From: Gloeophyllum trabeum ATCC 11539
Taxonomy: Eukaryota > Basidiomycota > Agaricomycetes > Gloeophyllales > Gloeophyllaceae
Length of the DNA stretch: 64,000 bases
NCBI RefSeq assembly: GCF_000344685.1
Contig: NW_006920414.1
Coordinates: 506,488-570,487 of the forward strand
Reading direction: 5' to 3'
Part shown: positions 12,102 through 22,087 of the stretch, piece by piece
Position numbering within the stretch: the stretch's first letter is position 1
Layout: every line of letters begins with the position of its first letter
The notes under the pieces: generated by a model
The model's input: the letters and a program-made list of their open reading frames with translations, nothing else
Databases searched by the model: none
Told to the model about the DNA's origin: nothing
Position numbers and translations under genes: made by a program

Positions 12102-13758
12102 GGATCGGAATGGTACGCCTCGCTAGCAGGTAGTCGCAGACAAAGATCGAGAGAAAACATGTTGGAATCCTACAGCGGAACCAATCCGGCCACATGCGGA
12201 CGATAATCTCAGCGCCAGCACACGAGGGTTCTAGAGAAGGAAGCGGGGACCGCCCGGTCAAACAAGGAGGAATTATCCATTGATTTCCTGAGAAGAGGGA
12301 CCTCATTTGCGCTCGAAATGGGAAATCTTCCCCAAACGTGGGACGCTCGGTAATGGAGACGAGCTTTCTCCGTCCACACAACTCGCACCCGAGAAAGCTG
12401 AGCGTCTGTTCTGTGCCCCGAGGGGGGAATGGTAGTGAACGTATGTTACAGGGCGCAGCAGCAGATATCTATGGCAATGCAGCGACATAGTCTGAAACAT
12501 AGTCACCGGTCGTCAACAGATCGAAAGCGTCGGCATGCAGCGCTTTCATCCGCCCCGCCTCTGGCAAGAACAATTTAGAATTACAGGCACTTATCACGGG
12601 TCCGACGGTCTGGCAGATTGGCACCCGCAAGCCAGGGGGGCCAGGCCGTGTCGGCTCACAAGCCTGCCGGTATCGCTTGGCCTGATAGACAAGCGAGCTT
12701 GAATGAAGTCGAGCGAACGAGGCAAGCCACCAACAAGCCACGATCAAAATCAAAACCGCAATCCGCGGAACCATGATCTTCGGTTTGATGCGATATCTGA
12801 TGCCGTCAAAGTCACAAGTCACGCCAAAGTGCTTCCAATAACCTACCGTCTCCTACGGTATGCGTTATTTTTGTTTGCAGTCACTCCGCAATTATCGCGT
12901 CCGAGGAATCGACCTCGAATATTTCATTTTTGTAGGCTTCGTATCATCACTGCATTATGCCACGGTATTCGTACGAATGATTCGTAAGTAATAGTTCATA
13001 ATGAAAGAACTCGGTCTAGAGTACTTACGTCCGTACCTTTTCTCTTCAAATTTCCAGAAAGACGGAAAAACGATTTTGTAGGAAATTGTTCATTTTATTT
13101 TACGGGAACTTAGCGACCCACCTTCGAGAAGTACACGTGGAGTGCCGGTCACTGTGCTGCGCGCCTCCTCGCGAGTCGTTGCTTCGTGACGAGTTCCAAG
13201 CAGGCCCACCATGAACGTGTACTCCGCGGAACGGAACAAGGTCTCCACCAGAACCCTTGGAACCATCTGGCCGTGTCCGCGGGGTCTTGATTCGCATGAT
13301 CCCACTACTTATCGCCCGTGGGTGGATGGGATGGATTGAACCGGTCCTATTGGAGGCTTGGAAAAGCGGGGATGAAATATTCCCATGACCAGACTTCTTT
13401 ATGTCGTACTGAACGCTCGCAATGGCAGGGCACAATTCTCATCGGTTGACGTTACCTGTTCGCCTCATGTGTCTTCCGTCACCCCACCGTCCTAGTACCC
13501 ACATGTCAGGTTCGTACTTGCTCTTTCTCAAGTTCAGGTCGAGGTACGATACACTGACAGCTCGACACATTCTATGGAATCACCTGAGCATGAACCGTCA
13601 TCATGGGCGCCCGTCACGGTCAACCTAGCGACCTCACGGTATACATGACACTTAAACGTCGATAACATTACAACAAGTAGCCCTGGTAGTAAAGTTACAT
13701 TATGTGCAGGTAAAACAGTACATCATGGTTGCCTCCGACCGTCCTCGGGTATAGTCCT
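12102..13758. other. Long intergenic stretch with little recognisable content
   Basis: No family was recognised on either strand. One minus frame (12469-12774) is listed separately because it begins with a hydrophobic segment. Frames at 13090-13435 minus are open but featureless. Confidence 0.4.
12469..12774 (-). CDS. Hypothetical short protein with N-terminal hydrophobic segment
   Basis: The frame starts MVPRIAVLILIVACWWLASF, which resembles a signal peptide or membrane anchor, and continues for about 100 codons to a stop. It has two widely spaced cysteines and no known domain. It may be a small secreted protein, or chance. No intron or promoter evidence supports it. Confidence 0.2.
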   Translation of the reverse strand: MVPRIAVLILIVACWWLASFARLHSSSLVYQAKRYRQACEPTRPGPPGLRVPICQTVGPVISACNSKLFLPEAGRMKALHADAFDLLTTGDYVSDYVAALP

Positions 13759-14786
13759 CTAGGCCTCGACCGGGACCTTCTGAGCGTAGCAGACGCAAAT
13801 GTCCACCGTTGTGCCCTCCGTCTCATCCCATTCCTGGGCCATGTCGTCCATCCACTGATCGTACTCCTCTTCCGAGTTGACGTAACCCAGGCCGCCAGCG
13901 TTCAGGATGGGTGTCTTCATGCCACGGAAGACGTTGATGAAATTATCGCGAACATCGATGCCCTCCTGGCCGGCCCATTTCCCAGCCGGCAGCCTGTATT
14001 CTTCGACGTGCACGTTCTGGAACGCGGCCTCGCCCAGCATCTTCGGCAGCTGGACGGAACAGTCGATGAGCAGCTGCCGCGAGGAGAACAACAGCTCGAG
14101 CAGTTGCCGGTGTTTGACGCTGTGGGGACCCTCGGCGCCCCAGCGCTTAGCCTCGAGCAACTGCACCCATCCCCCCTCAGCCAGGCAGCGATGAATCTCC
14201 TTCAGGACGACCGGCCACTCGATAGACTTCAGAGCGGCGATAAGCAATCTTTGGTTGATAAGCGAGAACTTATTCGACCACTCTTCGGGCAACTTGGTGG
14301 CGGTACCGACTTGGAGCTGCATATTCTCGGGTCTCGTTGTCGGGAACAGCCGAGGCTCGATGTCGATGCCCTGCAACTGGACATCCGGAGACACCTTGCT
14401 TGCGAGGTCAAGGAGCCATATCCCTACTGGGCATCAGCATCGGACCGTATACATCAGCTGTGATCAAACTGACCTGATCCCGTCCCGCAGTCTAAGACGT
14501 GATTTCCTGGTGTCAGAGTGATAGGTGCGACAACAAGCCGGTCCCCCAATGCCCGTACCAGGACACGGTGTTGCAGCGCTAGTCTAAGGTCTCACGGGTC
14601 GGTGCTACATAATGCACGAGAGGATAGGAATTCTTACCTAGCCTGTTCGTCTTCGTCCGAGGGCAGAATGTAACTAGAACCAGGGTAGGACACATAATTG
14701 CGCGGGCGATGTTGGATGGGGTTTGCACAGGAATTATAGGAAGCTTGGTCCGTGGAACTGCCTTGTCTCTGGGTTGCGACAGACAT
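13759..14786 (-). CDS. SAM-dependent methyltransferase (class I, LaeA-like fold)
   Basis: Three exons join in frame. Exon 1 starts at the ATG at 14786 (MSVATQRQGSSTDQAS) and includes YILPSDEDEQA, a block typical of fungal small-molecule methyltransferases. Exon 2 holds motif I, HVLDCGTGSG, for S-adenosylmethionine binding. Exon 3 starts IWLLDLASKVSPDVQLQGID and carries the acidic residue after strand two (GIDIEPRLFP), then EGGWVQLLEAKRW, and ends CYAQKVPVEA. Length is about 300 residues, as expected. Family members methylate diverse metabolites or act in regulation; the substrate here is unknown. It lies 1.7 kb from the FAD monooxygenase on the same strand, which may reflect a shared pathway, but the link is weak. 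Confidence 0.8.
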
Positions 14787-16405
14787 GATGATTGCGGAGA
14801 GGGGGATGTTAGAATCGAGTCTGCCGGGAGGTTGTTAAAAGGTGGACGATATATAAGCGGAAGCCTCCTTTTGGGATCTGGCGAACTTCTCTTCGCCATA
14901 CTTTACGCGGATGCGATAAAACATCGTCCTTCCTAATCACGGGTTCCATGGTTTTCTGATCAGAGATCCCACAGGGCCCTACCGGGACCTGGACATGGGT
15001 GCAGTCCTTCCCTTTGCCTCATGTCCAGAGTGGTTAGACACACTAAGCATCCCCTTGCGTCATCGACCCAAGCACAAGCATCGGAAGGTACGGCCGGGAT
15101 CGACGCTAACGCCGCTATTCGCAGAAGACTGCAGCTGGAATTCTTCTCCTTCTGCATGTTGGGCGGGAACCATTATATCGTATATGGTAAGCCACGGTCA
15201 AATCATCGATAAGCCGGGATCCCTTTCCTGACGCCGACGATACGAGTGCAATAGAGGTGTATGATAGCTGTCAGCCTGAACGTAGTCCGGGATGCCACGG
15301 GTTCCAGGTTAAGATACGTAAAACCCGTCAATGCTACACGGTCGTCAACTAGAGATGACTATGCCCTCTCACAGCCGTCTGAGATGTATGGTCGAGTTTT
15401 GATACATGTCCCGAATACCCGGTGTTAGCGCAGATGGATCCATTCGGGCATGGTGGCATCGATATGATCTCCGAAGCTCATCTCTAGCCGAAGCTGTGCT
15501 AGCCTGAGGGCGCATCGGGGCGCATCAACACCGTTATCATGATCAACGCGAAAATGGGTCGTCCGGGATAGAGCAGAGAAGCCGCCGGCGTACGGTAGAG
15601 ACGCCGAGAGTAGATGGAGAATCGCACGAACTTGCCCCAGCTCGCCCCTCATAACAGGCTGCGGAATTTGGAACCGGCGACAAAGTTCGAATCGCGGCAA
15701 CACCTGGGTATAGTTCATCAGGCCAGTCTGAGAAATCACGAAGACCAGCTTGGACATTGGGATCCACATCTGAGGCCTGATGCTCGGTGGAAAGAAACAT
15801 GATGGACATCATGCTGGACCTACACTATCAATCTGGCGTCAGTTACACACTTCGACCATCATGATCACAGTCCATAGCGCGATGGTAACACGTTTACCAA
15901 TGAATGAAGGCCAATGAATGTAGTCTCAGTAGGTTCGGGCATCACACCCGAGGGGGGTCGTTCACAAACTTGGGTGGGGGGGGGGGGTTGCTGCGGGACT
16001 TACCCGCGAGAAGAGAGGAAGACTTGTCATGGTCTACTAGGCGACGTTCCCAGGTAATAGTTTGTTCATCAGACCGGACCGAGAAAACTGACAAACGTAC
16101 AATCATTATCCATGAAAACTATGGTGTCACCCGCACGTCTGTGCCACAGTAATGAACAGCGGATGCGGGACGCAAGCACGGAGAAGGCGGGTGCAGATGC
16201 AGCAATAGCTACACTAAGGGACGAAACCTGTAAACCGGATGCAGAGCTGACATGACACAACCTGTCCGATCGGCTCGCAGGCAATAAGAAGTGTCACCAC
16301 GGCTTGGGGCGCAAGCTCGATACTGCGCGTTGAATGTGAGAACGGTTGGCTAGGGAAGAATACAGGGCATACCTTATTGCACCCCATTTCCAAGGTTCAT
16401 TACAA
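14787..16405. other. Intergenic stretch with unresolved coding potential on the minus strand
   Basis: Contains the weak minus-strand frame 15425-15790 listed separately, a further minus exon-like piece near 16250-16330 (reads APQAVVTLLIACEPIG, hydrophobic), and a G-rich homopolymer near 15973-15989. I could not join these into a gene and found no start codon. Confidence 0.35.
15425..15790 (-). CDS. Hypothetical protein fragment, unrecognised
   Basis: An open minus frame ends MSFGDHIDATMPEWIHLR. The upstream part is moderately hydrophobic (KLVFVISQTGLMNYTQV). It might be the 3' part of a multi-exon membrane protein of the kind common in agaricomycetes, or a decayed gene. No domain was identified. 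Confidence 0.22.
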   Translation of the reverse strand, partial: PPSIRPQMWIPMSKLVFVISQTGLMNYTQVLPRFELCRRFQIPQPVMRGELGQVRAILHLLSASLPYAGGFSALSRTTHFRVDHDNGVDAPRCALRLAQLRLEMSFGDHIDATMPEWIHLR

Positions 16406-18432
16406 TCAGCAGAATGGGTTGAGTCTAGTGCTCTGATTATTTCTTACGGCAGACTTGATGAGCCTTAGCCATATCTTAGCTTGTGTGGGAGGGTAGGACT
16501 GGAACACGGAGTCGAGAAGCTCGTCAAAGCTGGCGGTCCTGCATACTTCCGCCTGCCGCAATGTCAGTGTTACGAACGGTCTATTTGCTGCGCGCAAGCA
16601 GTGGCCCTCACCCAGTGATTCTCCGCGTATTCCTCTTGTGTCTGGAGGATGTCTGGAAACAGAGAAGTGAACGGCGACCCGAGCTCGTACACGACAGTTG
16701 CGGGGGTTAACGACTCCTTGATAACCTGGCCCGCTGCTGCCTTCAAGTCCGGGATGCCAAGCTCTGCGAACTACGCTTAGTCGTGTATGTCACTGTATTG
16801 AGTAATGTGGACTCACTGTCCGAGAGTCGGTATATGCTTTTTGGACTAGCCCACGGGATATTCCCGACTTGACCGGTGGGAGATATCGCAATAGCCCGTC
16901 GCTGGTTGAATATGCGCCGATCCTGTAATTCGTCGTCAAGGAGAGTCTTCTGAGCCACACCGACCCGATAGGCGGACGTAAGGGGCGCAAACGCAATGCA
17001 TCTATAGAAGATTGAATGACGGAGACCGACGAAAAGAAGACAAATCATACCCGGTGTACAGGAAATGTAAGACAGTCCTAAACGTCCTGTACCTGTGAGT
17101 TAGACGAGAGTTACTGATGGACGTTCCATGTCGATGGTGGCGCCCACAATGCTTACGAGAAATCGGAGATATGGACGATCCTCCGGGCTCTTTCGGCTCC
17201 TCTTCTTCGATCCATACCACCTCCAGTCGACCTTGGAGTACTACTTCCCACCGGTAATAATTCTTCCACTATCGGGTATGCCTCCGTCTCCTCAGCGAGC
17301 TACATAGGTCTGTCAGTCTCACCGAACGGTGGCGGTAAGGTGAGAGTGCGCCAACCGGTGGTTCCTCATTTTCTTCGGTAGCAGGATAATCATAGTCGGA
17401 GTCACTGCCCTGCTCCCATGCTGACTCTTCCCAGTTCATATCACCTAGACCAGAGAGGGATTCCTTGTTCTCGACGAAACCCGAACTGAACACTTTGAAG
17501 ATTTTAAGAGTGACCATTCGGCCGTAAATTGCTTCAACTTACATGTCTTGAAATAGTCGCATCGCGCTGCAAGGAACTTAGTGTGGGCATATATGGGCCT
17601 AGGCCATGTCCGAGACGCATGCGGGTGGTCTATCATGAAGCAGACATCCGCGGTGTCCGGATCATCAAACATAGAGGCCAACACATCGCTGAGCTGCTGC
17701 AGCGGAGGACGTAGTCCAAGAGTCCAGCTGTGATACCCCTCAGGGTATTCCGCAACGGCATAGTCCAACCTTAGGACATCCTAGAGTACATCAGCACGCA
17801 TCAGATTGTCAGTAGAGCAACGCAGCAGTTCGGCTCCAAGACGTACATTGACTCTCAACACCTCATTGTCGGAGATGGTGTCGATCCGACAGAACTGTCT
17901 CGTTCCCCAGCCATAGTTGTCGGGAACAAACTCGTGAATCTTATCAAAATTGTAAGTGGCGATAGTCTCTCCATTCTCGGATTTCAACTGGATGAGAATG
18001 AAAAGATTTTAGCGTCGTCGTGATACAGGGGGCATAATAGGACGCACCGTGAAGTCTGCTCGAGCAAGTGCTAGCCTCGTAATTGGCTTGGGTTTCAGGT
18101 AGACACCGATCCATTCCGTACTTTTGTCGCGGATAACGATTTCAATCTAACACGCCAAGTCGTTATTGAAGGCCTACGCAGGGTCATAGGTACTAAGCAA
18201 CTTGCCACCCATTTATCTCCGACAGTGGGACTGTTATAGTGCAATGTAATGGCGTTCTGCGAGCTCCGGCATAGATGGCTTAGGTTATGGACTTCGAACG
18301 ACCCGCTTATCTGAGGTCCGCCCAAAAGCTTAGCACGATTTCATTGAAGAAAGTTTGAAACATTACCGTTGAGCACTGGGTCAGCTCCCACCGGAATTGT
18401 GGCTGGTCTACTCTGGATTCGATCCACTCCAT
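16406..18432 (-). CDS. BTB/POZ-domain protein with MATH-like N-terminus (BTB-1)
   Basis: Member of a BTB family represented five times in this window. The start is MEWIESRVDQPQFRWELTQC at 18432. A MATH-like region follows (ITLHYNSPTVGDKW, DKSTEWIGVYLKPK), then WGTRQFCRIDTI and YAVAEYPEGYHSW. The BTB core is PDTADVCFMIDHPHA to PIYAHTKFLAARCDYF (17700-17530), an acidic linker comes next (SAWEQGSDSDYDYPATEE), and the fold resumes with YRTFRTVLHFLYTG. The C-terminal part reads CIAFAPLTSAYRV, IPWASPKSIYRL and SFDELLDSVFQSYPP, ending NPFC. About nine introns are needed and all exons stay in frame. BTB proteins often recruit substrates to cullin-3 ubiquitin ligases; that role is only inferred. It diverges from the PDI-like gene over about 500 bp. 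Confidence 0.75.
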
Positions 18433-18936
18433 TTCGGTACAAGCTTTCAGGCACTTGAAGCTCAGGCTGTGGTCGCAGGAGCTAAGGAGGTCAAGATTGA
18501 CAACAAGGTTGGGAAGGATGCAAAGGGCTCGGGCATGTCATCGACTCTATATGCTGTTCGTGATCAATCAGCTTGTCCCTTCTTAGTCGGAAGTCCCAGT
18601 CGCGGCCGCTGTACAGAAGTTCCACCGCATGCGTGAGACCACTTTGACGCCTTGCTAATTGACAACGTCAGACGGAGAGCAAAACAAATATTAGACTTTT
18701 GTTCGAGTCGTTCTGCGCACATGCGCTCGCCGTCGTCTGCAGGAGCAGGAGCGATGACCCAAGAATCACAAGGCTCAACAACGTGAACAGCGATCAACTC
18801 TGCGAAGCCGCCACGTCAGCTCGCGTGTCTTCGCTAATGCCGGCGGTCTCTTATAACGGAAACTAAGGATGAAAGCCGACCGTGCTGAAAGCGCTTTCCG
18901 GGATTCAGACCTCTCAGATACTGGGGTACCGGTACC
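18433..18936. other. Shared upstream region of divergent genes
   Basis: About 500 bp between the starts of BTB-1 (minus) and the PDI-like gene (plus). It should hold both promoters. No coding exon or clear regulatory motif was identified. Confidence 0.4.
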
Positions 18937-20230
18937 ATGCTGCTCCCGCAGTTGATCGCGTTCGGTCTGGCGTTGGCGCCGTCACTGGCCTCGGCGGCCC
19001 TGTTCCCGAAGGACACGCTGGTGAAGAGCATAGACGAGAAGGGGTTCCGGAAAGTCATGAAGCAGAACGTACGCCTCGCGTGTTGTAACGGGATCCATGG
19101 CGCGCTGACGTGCGGGATGACAGCAAACCAGCGTAGTCGCGTTCGTGGCGCCTTGGTGCGGGGTATGTGCATACCGTGCTTGCTCGGAGGTGTATAGTAC
19201 TGATGGGAGGGTATATGCTTAGTACTGCCAACGAATGGCACCGGAGTACAGCAAGGCAGCCGTGGGCCTGCACCCGCTCGTGCCCCTGTACGCCGTGGAC
19301 TGCGATGCTGACAAGAACAAGGCGCTCTGCGCCGAGCAGGGCGTGAAAGGGTTCCCTACCGTGAAGGTGCGTAAGCCCCGACACCTCTGACGGACATTGT
19401 ACAGACGCTATCCATGATCTAGTTATACCCTCGAGGTAATCAACTGCCTGCAGTCAGTTTCGACTCCAACGAGCGCACTGCCAACGCGTTCTTCTACTGG
19501 GCGTCGCAGAAGGTGCCGTACACAGTGCGGAGGCTGGCCCAAGTCGAGGACGTGGAGGACTGGGCGGCTCAGGTATGCCTATCCCTCCCCTTCCGGCGCA
19601 TACATCCGCTCACCACCGAGTCATCTCATGTATCAGAAAACGTCGAAACCCCGCGCGGTTCTGCTGAGCAAGGAAAAGAAGATCCCACTATTGTGGCGCG
19701 TCCTGAGCAACAAGTACAGGGATGAGATGGCTTTCGGACATCATGTGGGCAAGAAGGGGAAATCTGCTGCCGCTCTCGGTGTGAAAGGCGGAGGAGACGA
19801 GTCCAAGTCCAAAGTCATTCTCTATGCTCCTGGATCGACGAAAGCGGCGCTGTACGAAGGTAAGGCAAATTTGCACAGAATAAATGTTTGAGTCTCACTT
19901 GCACCTTTAGGCGTACTAAAGATGGACCCGCTCTCGGAGTTCTTCGACGCTGTGATTGACGGGACAGCAGATCTGAAAGTACCGAAAGAGCCTGAAGAAG
20001 TCCCTGTTACCGATACACCTGTACCCAATGCAGAGCAGATCGTTCTGAACACACCGCCCTCCCAGTCCGAAAAGGAGGCCGATGCTGTTCCTACAGCGCC
20101 ATCCCCCGAGCCTGCCAAAGCGGTGGAGACGGAAGCACATCATGCTGATGACGATGCGGTACCGCCACCTGAGCCTGTGGAGAAGGTCGTTGACGAGAGC
20201 GCGTCGCGGCATGCCAAGGAAGAGTTATGA
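18937..20230 (+). CDS. ER thioredoxin-fold protein, protein disulfide isomerase-like
   Basis: Predicted ER-lumen oxidoreductase of the PDI/MPD1 type. The start MLLPQLIAFGLALAPSLASA is a typical signal peptide, chosen because the upstream frame lacks one. After an intron with acceptor GACAG the thioredoxin domain reads SVVAFVAPWCG; the next exon begins at 19223 with YCQRMAPEYSKAA, so splicing creates the active site CGYC. It continues LYAVDCDADKNKALC and VKGFPTVK. The tail is acidic and proline-rich (KEPEEVPVTDTPVPNAEQ) and ends KEEL, a plausible ER-retention variant of KDEL/HDEL. There is a single thioredoxin domain. All splice joins keep frame. The CGYC centre instead of the classical CGHC may shift the redox potential. 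Confidence 0.87.
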
Positions 20231-20438
20231 TATTCTTATATATAGTCTCTACCCTGGGTGGCTCAGAAGGTAGTAATACAGCTGTAATTATAGTGTCGTG
20301 ACGATGGTAATGGAGGTTCGTGCTACATGCTGGGAACGTTAGAGGTCGTTGTATGCTAAGCTGCGCATCACGAATGCGGGGTATCCAAGCAGTCCGAGAT
20401 TAAAGTGACACGTCCTCGCAAAGGTAAAGATAATCCTG

Positions 20439-20735
20439 TCAACAGAGGAGAACGCGACCATCCCATGTGGCGGGATACCACGACCCGAGTACTTGTCTGG
20501 TGAAGTCGTCCGTTACGACCCATGGCTGGCTAAGGTACGTACGTACGTCGACCCGGCCGCCGTGAGGGTAGATAGGGCCGTAGTAAACGGGCACACCTTG
20601 GTAGTCGTACCACCACAGATGCGCGGTGGTGGGTCGGGTATTTATGAAGGTGATGTTGGTCGGGTGGAAGGAGTGCCACGAGCGGAGTGCGTATATACAG
20701 GATAAGGGGTGGGAGGGGAGGTCGTGACGCTGCGT
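20439..20735 (-). CDS. VHL-like beta-domain protein (5' exon unresolved)
   Basis: A minus-strand frame without an in-frame ATG reads WHSFHPTNITFINTRPTTAH, then LWWYDYQGVPVYYGPIYPHG and LSQPWVVTDDFTRQVLG, and ends at the TGA at 20439-20441. The pattern of ITF-N at the start, a hydrophobic WW-D-Q-G turn, Y-G-P-I-Y-P-H-G-G-R, and PW-V-D matches the beta domain of the von Hippel-Lindau family (strand, W/F-x-x-G-E/V-P, P-P-G, H-x-W-x-F-x-D). In animals that domain binds hydroxyproline degrons in a cullin-2 ubiquitin ligase; fungal relatives lack a known role. The upstream end is uncertain: an in-frame stop lies near 20770, so a short 5' exon or a lesion must be assumed. It is convergent with the PDI-like gene. 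Confidence 0.55.
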   Translation of the reverse strand, partial: TQRHDLPSHPLSCIYALRSWHSFHPTNITFINTRPTTAHLWWYDYQGVPVYYGPIYPHGGRVDVRTYLSQPWVVTDDFTRQVLGSWYPATWDGRVLLC

Positions 20736-22087
20736 GGCGCAATCTGAGGGTATTTAATCGTAAAGGAGATAATTGCGTACCGGAATGTTCGGATCGTAGG
20801 GAGGTACCATGGGGGATGTTGCCCTGTCATGCATTTGGGTATACGGGGGATAACACTGATATATCCGGTAAATGTAGACGACCTATCGCGAACCGGGGGC
20901 TCTTACCCAGACACTTGGTTCAAACGAGGGCGACTCAGCTACGAGGGCATCGTCTTGGAACCGCACGTGGCGTTGGGGCATCTGCCTACGATAACGGGCC
21001 CGACGATGAGAGAGACCTGGGAACAAGACTTCACTCAGCAGAAGCCAGCACGGACGCGATAATACATACTACGACAACTTGGGAGCAAAGGCATGAAGCG
21101 ACCAAGGGAAGAGCGATGTCTGAGGCTGTCACGATGCCTACAAGGCTTTATGGACAGAACCATGAATGGGAGGGTTAGCCGAGTTCACAGCAGTGGTGGC
21201 GGCGAGCAGTTGACTGAGACATTGAGGAGAGCAACTTCTGGACATTCCAGTACGCCACAGTGGCTGGGATATCTTCTTGAACGCGGCCTCCCTAATCGGG
21301 ATGGTTCGGGAGGCTAGGCATCCGCGGAATGTCCTCGCACGTAGTGCTTCACTGCTTCCCCTTGCCAGCAGATTAAGGCATAACGGCGCCAATAACTGGG
21401 CGCAGATACAAGCAGTTCAATAGAGCCACACATCCAGTGTGGCACGACAGAAGTGCCCGAATCTGTGCTTCGTCGGCGACGCGTATGCGACACTCGCGAG
21501 TACAATGGACGGCTTCAGACTCGCTTAGGAATAATGACTGCTATGAAACCACAGGTGAGACGTGTCGTATTACGAGGGAGAAGCAGTGAGGCATCGTGAC
21601 TCTAGGAGGATCATCGGGCAGCGAGGGATGTCCCGCCTCGGTGATGGTAGAAAGACTAAGAACACGAACTGAGAGTGAAATGTCACAGGGTACGTCGCGC
21701 CGCGGGCGTAGCTGAGAATTCCGACATATCCCGTTATGGAAACTCCTGTCGGCAGCAGGGCCGACACAAGTCCGAGTCTGAACTTGACTAAATTCCTCTG
21801 GGTCTCTCTGCGCGTTCGATAAATATGAGATCTTTTCTGTGCTGAACGAGCCGGCTTTGAACTTGGGACTATTTCTTGAACACAATATCTACGCGTGTTG
21901 TGGGATCTGAAATTCAAGTGAATCCAGTCGTACAAGCCCGACTTCCGGTAGATCTCCAGTGCAACTTTTGCAAGGACTTGAGCTTGAGGCGCTTGGGAAA
22001 AAGTCTATTATCCGCCTCCTGGAGCCTCGGGGTAGCTCTACCATCTCCCAGTCATCCATCGCCGTGCCCAACTACCACACCCAAGTT
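20736..22087. other. Intergenic stretch, no gene recognised
   Basis: About 1.35 kb upstream of the NTO1-like gene. Several open frames overlap on both strands (for example 21093-21317 plus and 21541-21885 minus), but none has splice continuity or a domain. The promoter of the NTO1-like gene and a possible 5' exon of the VHL-like gene should be here. Confidence 0.4.

Noticed and set aside
13729..14463. Plus-strand open frame of 244 codons
   Set aside because: It is antisense to the methyltransferase exon, whose motifs and splice joins are clear on the minus strand.
10319..14786. A biosynthetic gene cluster formed by the FAD monooxygenase and the methyltransferase
   Set aside because: There are only two tailoring-type genes, 1.7 kb apart, with no core synthase or terpene cyclase in the window.
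15973..15989. G-rich homopolymer tract
   Set aside because: A simple low-complexity run with no partner tracts that would make a clear quadruplex or regulatory element.
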